A DNA stretch of 64,000 nt, taken from assembly GCA_000469685.2 (NCBI GenBank), contig LS997567.1, positions 38,405,005 to 38,469,004 on the forward strand, given 5' to 3'. Source of the DNA: Haemonchus contortus. Its lineage: Eukaryota > Nematoda > Chromadorea > Rhabditida > Trichostrongylidae. The notes beneath the pieces were generated by a model. The model saw only the letters and a list, made by a program, of their open reading frames with translations. It had not been told where the DNA came from and ran no database searches. Shown here piece by piece: positions 24,904 through 36,900 of this stretch (positions are counted from its first letter, which is position 1; each line of letters begins with the position of its first letter). A program made the translations under genes and the position numbers.

Positions 24904-27900
24904 TCAATTTCGATTCGAACGCTTGTTCCCAAACAGTTGTTCGACGCCGGTCAGAATTGTGTTAAGACTGAGTGGATCATCAGGATTCGTGCAACGAGTG
25001 CCAAGAATATTATCCTGCAAAAAACGAAGCGTTGATGTTGTCCTGAAAGGGAACGAAGCGCTGATGAATTAGGGTCGGAATGCAACGGAAGTAGGACTGT
25101 GGGTCGCCGCGCGATTTTGCCGCTCTATGCTCGCGGCAGAGAGAAGTGCCGCGCAAATGCTGAGCGCCAAATATGCGCTGGGTGCAACCTCCCTTAAGGT
25201 TGCTGATCTGACGCTCGTCCCTTTTCTCTACAAGCTATTTGCCACTTGAGCTTACCTAGAAAAAGCCGACAAAAAAGCTATCTGATTTGAGCCTCGTCAC
25301 AGGGGAGGTTTCGAAAAGGGAGGTAAATTCTATAGAGGAAAACTACAAAAAATGAGCAGTTTCAGGAAAAAAATCAAAAATATATTCGGATTAGATTTTA
25401 TTTTCATCCATTCACAGTGTTCACCTTCCACTCCAACCTGTTCCAAGGCCATGTAAACTGAGACTAGCGCTTTCGTAGAACAAACCCCTAGCAAAGTGAG
25501 TTCCAGGACTGATGCCTGAGTTCTTGCCTCAGCTCTCGAATTCCTGAGGAAGGGGGGGGGGGGGAACAATCATGTGACTGATGAAGCTCAGATGGCTACG
25601 AGTCCGAGATACCTTCCGGAAATTAGTAAGGTCAGCAGGAAATGTTTCATGGAAGAGAATTGGATTTTAGAGGATTTTGGCGTTTTGGGAATTTCTTCTG
25701 CTCAGTTCCCTCCAAATTCAAATAAAACTTCTTTAAAAAGCTAATAAAAGAGAATGAAATTCGGAAAAAAGTCTTACTCGAACTTGTTTATATCCACATA
25801 AACATTGGCATGTTCCAAATCTACAGTCAGCAAAGCTTGGGCATTGTTTCCTCGATAGACATCGGTGGCCAAGTTGAGCTTTGGGTAGACAACGATCTGT
25901 GGAGGCAATCTCTTCCAGTTGATTACAAGTTTTCTCACATGTTGGAAACCGATCATCGTTGTACTGTAAAATTACATGATAATATCTTCATATAGTACTA
26001 AGACAGTTTACTCGACTGACCGGGTGATAGCCTAGCTTACATTGACAGGTGCCCAGGGTGCATGACATCGAAATACCACCTTCACACTGAAAATTTAACA
26101 GGTAACTTTGTAAGTAATCAAGCAAGATTCTTGATTAACAATTTCCTAGGAGTTTTATTGATTTTGTTGACCTGTTGGTCAATTTGGCATGGATCATCTC
26201 GGTGAGCTATTGATAGGCATTGTCCGTTGATGTACAATGGAGTCGGATCCCGGCATGGCCGAGGACAGCACAATGACGATTTCCATCTGAAACCCATTTT
26301 TTCAAGCTACTTTTCGGTATTTATGGGTACTATTTCATATTGTCGGGCTCTGATCTCATGGCTGATTTCTAAAACCAATTTTTCAATACAAACAATTACC
26401 CGCCCTGGCTCACTGATTGAATAGCAAAAGTGGGTGAGCGGTCGACATTTGGACTCTGGCGGTGCTCCGGCGTCACACGATTGGCTGAAAATGGTCAATG
26501 GCGAATCAGAACGAGTTCACGACCTAGCCCAAAGGTTGAGAATTGACAAACCTCAAATCGGGCTCTCCATAGGGACAACGCAGTCGGCAGCAATGGCCCA
26601 CATACGGACTTCCATAGGTCACACAACGGTAACCAAGTGGGCAACTGTCAGTGTTTGCTGCATTTTCTAGCATATCGACATCGTTGACAAACAATCGGCG
26701 ACACGTTTGTCGTGGATGCATTCCATCGGGGCACACTAAATATTGTTATAGAGCAGATTGGTAGATTGTCCTTTCGTAGGAGAGTAACTGATGCGGAGTT
26801 CGGTGAAAATGTAGTGGGAATGTAGTTTGGGGAAGGAAGGACAATTCTCTAACAGAAGGGCAGAAGCGCCAAAATGGAGGGAAGGAGGGGGGGGGGGGGG
26901 GGGAGGTAGCCGTCTTGTCGAGCCCTTAGTGATGCCTAGTTGTATGCTAGCGTGCTACGTCTTACGAATTTCAAATGAAATAAATTAGGGGCCAACCGTC
27001 AATTCTTCCCCATCCCAGCTTTTGGCACGAGGTTGCCATCTCACTCACTGCGGTGCGACTCTCCTCCTGAAGCTCGTTCAAAAATTTATACTCCCCTGGC
27101 TGAAGAGTGTCTAGTGTTAGAGAAGAGGGGTGCCTCCCGCCCTCCGCCCCTTCCCTTCCCCAACTTTATTTCCACCCGAAGTGCTGTTGTAGCAAATTAT
27201 TTTATTACAGATTAACTCTTTAGTTTTCAATGGTAGACTGAGCCAGCTGCTGACAGCACAAACGCGCATGATCCGTAGATCAAGTTTCGAGTCCCTACGG
27301 AAGTCTACCGAGCATTCCATACCTCCAAAGCCATTGAATGGGGACCAAATTTTCTAGTAAGATAACAGCACTGACTTGTGACTTGAGCAGCAGCTGCTGC
27401 CACAGGTCCAGATGTAGGCAAAATACACATTCAAGTGCTGTGTATTGTAAAAGAATCAAATGCGTGGGTGCATTTTGCAGAACGTCGGTTGAGTGATAAA
27501 AAATTGGAAAGAAAAAAAAAATGAAAAAACTGGTAAAATAAAACTAGGTAAAATAGCTAAGTAAAACAAGTATGATCCAGTATGACCAACAAGTTTGACC
27601 ATTATTTTCCAGCAAGATTGTAGAGCTCTCCTTGAGAGTAAGATGGTTTTTTAAAAGTTGGATGGAGCAGTATCAAGAACGTGATTGTAAGAGCTAGATG
27701 TTGGTACTATGGTGATCATCCCCGAATCATCATTTTTCACTACAAAATTGAACTGACGGCTGTCAAAGATCCGAAAAGTCAAGCACAAAAAAATCCTTGA
27801 ATCAAGCAAAAGAGAACTAGGCCCCCTTAGACGATTTATCGATTGACATCGGATTTTGGTTCCAAGCCCATCAGTGATTGTGATGTCAATCACAGAAAAA

Positions 27901-30900
27901 AAGAAAGGCATGGTTTGTAAAAGCTCAAGAACCGATTCCTACCAGCATAGCAGAAGCCTCTCATCATATCTCTTGTAGTACCAGGAGCACATTGACAGGT
28001 GCCTGCAACGCATGCATTGAATGGATCGACACATTGACTATCCTTCTCGCATGCTTGGCCATAGTGAGCCACTCGTGTACATTCCACACCATAGAGCTGT
28101 TGACCAACAGGGCATGCTGAAATAATCCGATCACGTCTCAGAAGCATTTGAAAGCAGTGGGTACGCAGCGCATGGGTGGAACTGGTGGCAAAGCTTGGCG
28201 AGCCTCAGCGCGCTTCTCATTGGTCAGGTGGTTGTAAGTGATGCTGTGAAAGTGTGAAGATAGTTAGGCGACTTTCATGATTCATCTATTTCAAGGCGGA
28301 GCTAGGACGATCGAAGCTGTCAGGGAGTCGGCCAGCCGTCGGACTGGAGGACAGTAGCCTTTCTCTGCATGTTTCTCTTGCATCTTGGGGCGCTACCCCA
28401 GTCACGAAGATCTGTTTGTCAACCTATTGCTTCCTTTGCTTGCCTTTGTATATATGTTCTCCTATCGTGTTATGTGTATATCATTTTATCCGTATTCCGA
28501 GTTGTTATGAGAAGTATTATAATTCGTTTGTTACTGCTCATATCTCTGCCTTGTGAACTCTATCTGCACTAATTATTACTTCCATAATAAAACTTAGTTA
28601 ATTATTAGTCTAAGAGGTACAAGCACGATCCGCTGCGCGCGCCAGCTTACTGGTAGCAGCGAGTGGTTTCGCTCCGGCTATAGGTTGGTAAACAGTCTCC
28701 AAGTGGTTTTTTGAATCTTCGTGCAGCTGTGTCGGCGTGGAAGGGCCCGTCCGCGCTCGACTGGCAGCTGCACGGAGTCAACACCAAAAAGACTAAGCTC
28801 GGTCGACTCTAAGAAATTCTAAAATATTCATGAATCAGCAGCATGTTTTCAATAAAATTCTGATTTAACAGATGTCGATAGTTTTTGGAGCTCCCATAGA
28901 ACCTTGGCCAGGGGCCACCTGCTAGTTGCAGATGGCAGTCGTTTGATTTTTTTTAGGATAGATTTAGACTAGGAGACCCGTGGAAGGGGGTCTAAAACTC
29001 GCGGAGTTGTCATGTGGGAAAAGAAGATAAGCCCGGGAAGAGTTTTGGAGTTTCGAGACGTATGTGAGAGTTCCCAGCCTGGTGAGTGTGTGGCCACACC
29101 TAAGTAGAATAGTACGGTAATGGAGTGTGCTGGGGTGCAGACTTTGGGGCGCCAAACAGTTGAAGAGGAAGCGTTGTTTTCGGAAACGCAGTTCGGTGCG
29201 AGCTTGATAGCAGGTCCGCGGACGTATGTATATATGGATCATGTGCACGTGTGTATAAATATGAAAGTCCTAGGCAAAATAAAAAAAAAAACAAAAAAAA
29301 AATAGTAGTACGACCTAGAAATTCGTTTTTTTTGGATGAAGCTCCTTAAGAGGTGTATTAGCAGCGGGAACTAAAGGCTAGGGAGCCCTGCTGGGCTGTA
29401 ACCAAAGTCAGGTTGAAGGTTCGCCCGCTAGGATTTTAACTGCTACAATATCGACACATATTTATCTCGAATTGGTCTCTTTCTCTATGCTAGTAATAAA
29501 CAAAGCCTTTAGTCATTTGAAAAGCCTTATGATGGGGGTAACGCAACTTTGGCTGCATATGGCGATGGTATCGAAAATCACCCGTCAATACTTGACAGCT
29601 CGAGATAATCGCCAGAACAAGGGGTTGTTGCATCTGGTCCCCGCCCCCTGGCGTACCATACGGGTCACAACGCGTATTACGCTTCCTTACTTGGCTTATT
29701 AGTTAGATGTGTTTACCACTGAGGCGGCGGTTCGTGCTCATCCTTCCTTGTCTAATCTAGTCTTTGCTAAGAGTGTTCATCCATCTACATGTCAACTTCC
29801 TTTTGATGCCCATCATGCCCATCGTTCCTCTGCATATCTATGACAACTTTCAGCCTATTATTCCTCTGTACTTCTACCAAGATTTTCGCTATTAGTTGCT
29901 GCCGTTGCCGCCCTTGTAGTACTCCTATTAATTTCGTATTCTCCTCTGATCTGCCCTCACCCCTCGAGATTCATATGAGGACCGTTCTAAACTTGAGTGG
30001 CGGTCCAAATGCATATGATACGATTTCTGGAAAATATTTGCTGCTGTTAGTTTCTATTCTAGTTATATTCTCTTGAACCGTATCCTTTTGCATATTCACT
30101 TTATGAGTCATTTTGGTATGAAGTCTGTTCGGCGGTGCGAGGGTGAGTCATGGCTCGGGTTACGGTAGCGGGCGCTGATTGGTCGGCCCCGCCCCTCGCG
30201 AATCCTATATGAGACCCTCTCATGTATCAGATCCTCATGCCTCGTATCAATTACTTGGTTTTGAAGTCTCACTTTCTATTTGCTCTCAATCATGGGACCA
30301 CCCCCAACTCGTGCTAGGGCTAGCTCTATAGATTCTAGGGCTGATGCCCTGACACCAAGCTCAGGCTCAGATGCTCCGCCGTCGCATAGTCTCGCCGATG
30401 CTTTGTCGTACCTGGACGACCGGGCTAGTGTCCGGGGTAGGGACGTAAAGGTTCTACGAGACGCTACGGTGGTAGCAATCTCCGAGGCCAAGGAGGAGGC
30501 CAAAGCTGACACCACCCGCCTCACTCATTCGATTAATGAGAATAATATCACTCTTCTTCGTGATCTAAACCAATCGTTTGCCACCGTTGGACAGCGTATT
30601 GACAACCTTCCAATGGTAGCAACGGTGAGCCCTGATGGACCACTACCGAGGATTGTGCCCTTTACAGGTTCGGGGGAAGATCCTATGCAGTTCTCCTTGT
30701 GGCTCCGCCGTTTGGAGGACGTCATGCGTATGAGGTCCACCACATGGACGACCCAGCAGAAAGCCTATTTCCTTACCGGATACCTGGATGGAGTGGCTAG
30801 GGAGAAGCTGGAGGAACTAACCGATGAGGAGCGGGACGATTATGGGGTCGTTGTGGAACACCTCAAGAGGACGTTTGAAGGCCCACAGCATCGGTACATG

Positions 30901-33900
30901 GCGCGCCAGGCGCTCGCCTCGTGTCAGCAGCAAGTTGCTGAATCTGCTTCCACGTTCGCGAACCGTCTGCTACTTTTGGTTAGGGCCGCTACGGCTGGTC
31001 AAGACCCAGCCAGCCAAAAGGATAGGGTGCTAGAAGAGTTTGTATCTAGACTCCGCCCCGACCTCCGTTATTACGTCAAGCTCGACAATCCATCCACGTT
31101 CGAGCAAGCGGTAGCGAGAGCGCAGATGGTGGAGCAGCTACTCAGGGAAGCTACAGCGGATCGACTCATGAGACCTTCTCTAGGGCCCCAGACGGTCGAG
31201 GTGAAGGCAACAGCCTTTCCTGGGAGGAAGGTCAGAGGGACCCAACGGAAACAGCCTTTCCACCAAGGCTCAACCCAACCATTTCAGCAGACAAGGAGGA
31301 ACCCGGTCCGGTCAAGATCCCCGTAACATGCTTTAATTGCGGCGGAGTAGGTCATCTTTCTCGGCAATGCCCGTCCCCTCGTAACCCACAAGGGAACACA
31401 GGTAAGTCTGCCACTCGTAGTTCTCCTCGTGGTCGTGATTTTTCGCGTTCGCCTCGCAATTACGTCTCACCTTCACGTTATGATCGGGACAGCGAGCTGT
31501 CGCGAGCCCGTGAACAGATCAATGCTCTATCTATTTCTCTACAAGAAAATAAGTCAGCCTTAGAAAAGTCGGACGCCAGAGTTACAGCCTTAGTCCGACG
31601 TAATGAAGAGCTGGCTAGATCCACCTATGGTCATGTTCCTTCTTCTTCATTTTCACTTCCTATGCCTCAGGTTAATCTTTTGCTTCCTTTGTCGATACTT
31701 TTGTGTGCAAGTTTTAGTGAGGCGCTTACCACTCCTGCGTGGCTCTGCCCGCACAGTCCGACAGATGCACTAGCTCGTATTCCTACTCATTACAATTGCT
31801 CTCAAGTAATTCCTCCTAGTGATGGGCCGCCTCGCCCCTTTTCTCTTCATATTTACCGTCCTAACACGCAACGATACGATACTCTAGCTTTTCTTTGCAA
31901 AATTGTTATTCAGTCTGTATCATATTCAGTTAATTTCTTTGGAGCTCGTTACGAGAACCATTCTGAGACTCACGCTCTTGTAACCCTGGAAGCTTGCAAA
32001 TTAATGGTCCAACATCATAGGTGTGAATTTGGTGACATGAAACAATCGGGCGATTTCTGGTCCTCTTCCAATACCATAACTATTGACTGGCCTTCAGCTC
32101 CCTTTGGGTGTTGCAAGGAGCATACCATTTCCGTCTCGAACTGTGTGCTCGTCCAAACCGTAATTCATATGCGCCACGGAGCTCCGTCTCCAGATTCACC
32201 CGTGGGCAACCTAGATAAGTGCTCCTATGAAACTGGTAACTGCATTCTCCGCGACGGTTCCATCCTATTATGGACTCCGAACAAATTGGAGTCGTGTCGA
32301 TTTACCCCGGTGATGAGAATGAAGGGACGCCAGCTTGGGGAGATATGGATTAGCGACTCCAAAGAGTTTGCACTATCCTGGAGGGATTCGAGCGAGCAGC
32401 TCCAGGATTGCGGGGTTAGCCTCATAGTTACAGATCAGGGTTATGCCATAGCGCCTATCACTCGAACAGCCCGTTTTGTCCCCTTGGCCGCTGTGGGATT
32501 GGTAACATCGAACCAGCTGTCAGCGCAACTCTTGGCAGTTGAGGGTACGGTTACCTCAGCCGTGTCCTCGCTTTTTCATCACGCTTTGTCTTCCCTGTGT
32601 GACAGAACGAACCTCCTTGCTTTTGCCCTCCACACCTCGCTAGCTGCTAACCCTACGCTGACCCTTCGCAAACTACTGGGACGAAGTGACATTGCAGCTT
32701 CTTCGCTGAGTGACGACCTAGTGCAAGTCCACCGGTGCATCGCGATCCCCCCGCGTAATTTCGAATTGATTCCGTTCAATGGTACGTGTTTCACCAAACC
32801 GCTTGTAAGAATCAACCCACCGTCGGGCTCTGCTGTGATTTCATTTGTCGATCCAACCACCATGGTCATTTCTCAGCAGGCGTCAGCAACAGAATGCTCA
32901 GCGGTTGGTCACTTCTATTTTGCTCACGAGAGTACTTACCTTAAATTTGATCCTTTGACTGGTGAGACCCACGCCCTGCCTCGGGGCAGTATTCGAGATG
33001 TGGGCATCCCTTCTAGCATCAACGCCTCGGCGCTAGCGTTACCACTGACGATCTTTCACAACCTCATTTTAACGAACCTCAGCGAATTGGTCCAAGATAA
33101 TCAGTGGCAAGAGATGTGGTCTGTGGTCTCTTCTGACCACTTCGCCCAGGTAAGGGTGGCAAGCGACCATGTTCTACCTTCTAAATCGAGCTCTCAGGCG
33201 TGGCCTTCGTTTTCTTTGTGGGCCGCGGTCTTTGGTTCCTGGTCAACCTTCGAGGTTTGGGTCGCCCTATGCTGTGCTATTACAACCATTCAAGTGGCTA
33301 AAGGGATCCTAGTACTTTACTTCACGCTATACTACCCTGGGTTATTGCTACGTTTCCAGGCACAGCCGGCGGCACCGCGTCAACGCGCAGCATCGAACCC
33401 GACGCGTAGTTCTCTTCCTGCCTTCACGGACATTTCTGAGGAACCTTTCTCTCCCAGTGCTCTAGAACTGGCCCGCGTGCAAATTGACGCGTCTTCCTCG
33501 TGGCCCCCTCGAGCGGTAATGGCTCCAATTAATGTGCTCTACCTGACAGACCCTGATCGCTTTTTCGTTGCTCAGATTCCAATCCGAGTCAACAACATTA
33601 GGGTGCTAGCTCTGGTGGATACGGGTGCGTCCATAACCATCACGTCAGTGGACACAGCACCCCTGTTCGGTGCCTTCAATCTTACGAAAAGCGACGTTAC
33701 GAGTGCGGTAGGTATGGCCGGAGTACCGGTTCAACTCTTAGGCTGTGCTCCCTTGTTGTTCGAGATAGGATCTCTATCATTCCGGCATCCTGTTTTCTTC
33801 ACCAAGTCTGCTTGCATCCCCGATGTAGCAGACGCTTATAACATCATTCTTGGCAACGACCTATTGTGCAGATTACCACCTTGGTCGATCGATTATGGTA

Positions 33901-36900
33901 ACCGCACTTTACGGTTCGCTGACCAGCATGTGAAGATTCTCTTCTCGACTCCCAGCGAAGCACCACCATCATCAGACCAGCCGGTACCAATCCGAGTTGC
34001 AGAGACGACAGTGCTCCCACCGTCAGCCGAATCCTTTGTGCCCTGCCAAGTCGATGGCACTGGTCTCGAACATCTGATGCTTGTGTCACAAAGCGGAAAA
34101 CTTTCTGAGAAGTCATTGATGGTCACTCCAGCGGTAGTGAATGTAGGTAGACCCCTCTTGTTGGTGGCCAATCCAACCCCACAGCCAGTGACACTCTACA
34201 AAGGTCAGCATATTTCGTCAGCGGTACCTTTGCAGTCCAGTGGATCGTCACAATCGATCTCGTCCTCGTTGGACTCTCCTTTATTGGTTGGCAACGTCTC
34301 TCCGAGGGTTGATGGCCCTGAATCCAAGAAACGATCTGGGGATTGCGAGATCGATTTATCCCAGGCAGAGGTGTCCGACGATGAACGAAGGGAACTGGCC
34401 CAATTGTTCTACGAATTTCGCGACAGAATCTCAACCGATTCTTATGACTTGGGCTCTTACGAGGCATCGGAGATAGTTATAAAAACTACTACGCAAACGC
34501 CGCCTGTCAATTTCCGCCCCCCTCGTATACCCGTAAAGTTCCAGAAGGAACTCGACGACCATATTAATAAACTGTTGCGGGCCGGCCGGATAGTCGAAAG
34601 TGACACTCCATGGGTTCATAACACGGTGCTGGTCAAAAAGAGGGATGGCTCTTTGAGGGTGTGTCTGGATTTCCGGCCGCTCAATAATGTCACCATTCCT
34701 GATCATTACCCGCTACCGCGCATCGAGGATATCCTGGCGAAGATTGCTGGGCACAAATTCTATACCACGCTGGATTTAGCCTCAGGTTACATGCAACTTC
34801 TGCTCTCACCAGATAGCCAAGAAAAGTGTGGTTGGGCCACCCATCGGGGAATCTATCAGTTTGTCTATTTACCCTTCGGTCTCAAGAACGCGGGCGCTTA
34901 CTTTTCGAGGGCGATGTCTCGAATTTTGGCCGGCTTGGAGGCGAACTGCTTGGCGTACTTGGACGACATCGTGGTATTCGACAGGGATTTTCCTAGTCAT
35001 CTGCAGTCGCTCAGAAAAGTATTTTATAGGTTTCGTTTGTATAATATCAAGGTTTCAGGGAAGAAGCTCACAGAAATAGCTCGGTCTCGTATTAACTTCC
35101 TAGGACATGAGATTTCCGGCTCATACTACACACCGGCAGAGAGGAATGTCCGCGCGATACGGGAGTTCCCTTCTCCATCATCCACCAAGGCCGTAAAGGG
35201 TTTTGTAGGTATGGCTAATTTCTTCCGCAAATTCATACCAAACTTCGCGTCTGTGGCTTCCCCGCTATACGCACTTTTGAAAGACAGAGCAAAGTTCATA
35301 TGGGGACCAGAACAGGAGGGCGCCTTCCAACAGCTCAAGTCTCTGCTAACCTCCAAACCGTGCCTAGCCTTCCCTCAGGACAAAGAATTTTTCATGCATA
35401 CAGACGGAAGTCAAATTGCGGTAGGAGCTGCACTGTTCCAGCACAGTTCTGACACTGACCATCAGCTCGTGGCGGTAGGGTATTTCAGCAAGGCTCTCTC
35501 AGAATCGCAACAAAAATGGAGCCCAACCCATATTGAACTCTTTGCTATCATCAGCGCGCTAAGGTTTTTCCGAACCACAATCTATGGCAACCATACTACT
35601 ATATTCTCGGATCACCGCCCGCTTACTTTCCTACTGAAACACAACAAGACACACGATAATCTGACGCGTTGGGTGGTCGAGCTGCAGGGTTACGATATCT
35701 CTATTGAGTATCTCAAGGGCTCTTCCAATGTCGTGGCAGACGCTCTGTCGCGGGCAGTTGCCCCGACGGTCCGTCTTCAGGATGATACACCAGAAGCCGA
35801 CGATATTGTTGAATTCCCGGTTAGCATTAATGCCATTCGGGCAAGTGCCTATTCTATCCGCCCTGTCGTTCGTTGCCTTGGCCCTCTGCAAGCTATAAGG
35901 CCGTACAACGTTCTCCAGGAGCAGAAAGCGGATCTCCTTTGCTCGGCAATTATGTCTTTCATTGAGTCGCAACGCTTTCCTCCCAATCTGAGTGAAGAAC
36001 AGCGTGCCACATGGTTAGCGATCGCCGAGAAGTGCGTGATCCGGAAAAACGGATGTCTCTATTACAATGACCACCAAAACGACACCACGCCTTTTCGTTT
36101 CGAGCGTCTCGTAGTGCCGGACAGGCTCAAGGAGCCCATCTTTCTGGCCTTTCATTCAAGTCCTTCGTCTGGTGGCCACTTTAACTGGAGAAAGACCTTG
36201 GCTAAAATTGCTCGCAAGTATTTTTGGCCCCACATGGCAGAGGATATTTTCGCCCTGGTCCGTTCCTGTGACGCATGTCAGCGGAAGCGCCCCAATCCAG
36301 CAAATCAGGAATTACTTATACCAGTCACTAGTGGCGCGATCTTTGACAAGGTGTACGTGGATTTGACAGGCCCTCTCCACCCGTCGGAAGCTGGCAATAA
36401 ATACATCTTGGCCATGATTGATCACTTTTCCAAATACGTCATCGCAACGCCGCTTCCTGATTGCACAGCGATCACGGTAGCACGAGCCATAGTCTCAGAG
36501 TGTATCTTGAAATTTGGCGTCATGACCCAACTAATATCCGATAATGCTTCATACTTCAAGGGCGAAATCATGAACGAGATCGGACGCTTCTTAAGAATAC
36601 ATAGATATTTTTGTACACCACACCACCATGAAGGCAATGGCGCCTGTGAGCGCATCTTTGCTACTTTCCATCCTATGTTGCGAACCTACATTCACGAAAA
36701 TCAGTTGGATTGGGATGAATACGTGAATGCGTGTGCTTTTATGTACAACACCTCTGTCCACTCTAGTATCAATAACACTCCATTCTTTATGATGTTCGGA
36801 CGCGACCCCGTATTCAACATTGATCTACTGATCAAGCAAAATTTAGAGCACCACTTCTCCTTTTCGGACGATTCGAGGCTTTATCTACAGAATTTGGTTG

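Noticed and set aside
28369..28572. A 67-codon frame present three times (13565-13768 minus, 28369-28572, 42155-42358)
   Set aside because: It lies wholly inside the LTRs and is repeated because the LTRs are repeated. It is hydrophobic by chance and has no start context or homology that I recognise.
30280..30291. Gag start at 30280
   Set aside because: That codon is TTG; the ATG at 30292 is the first valid start.
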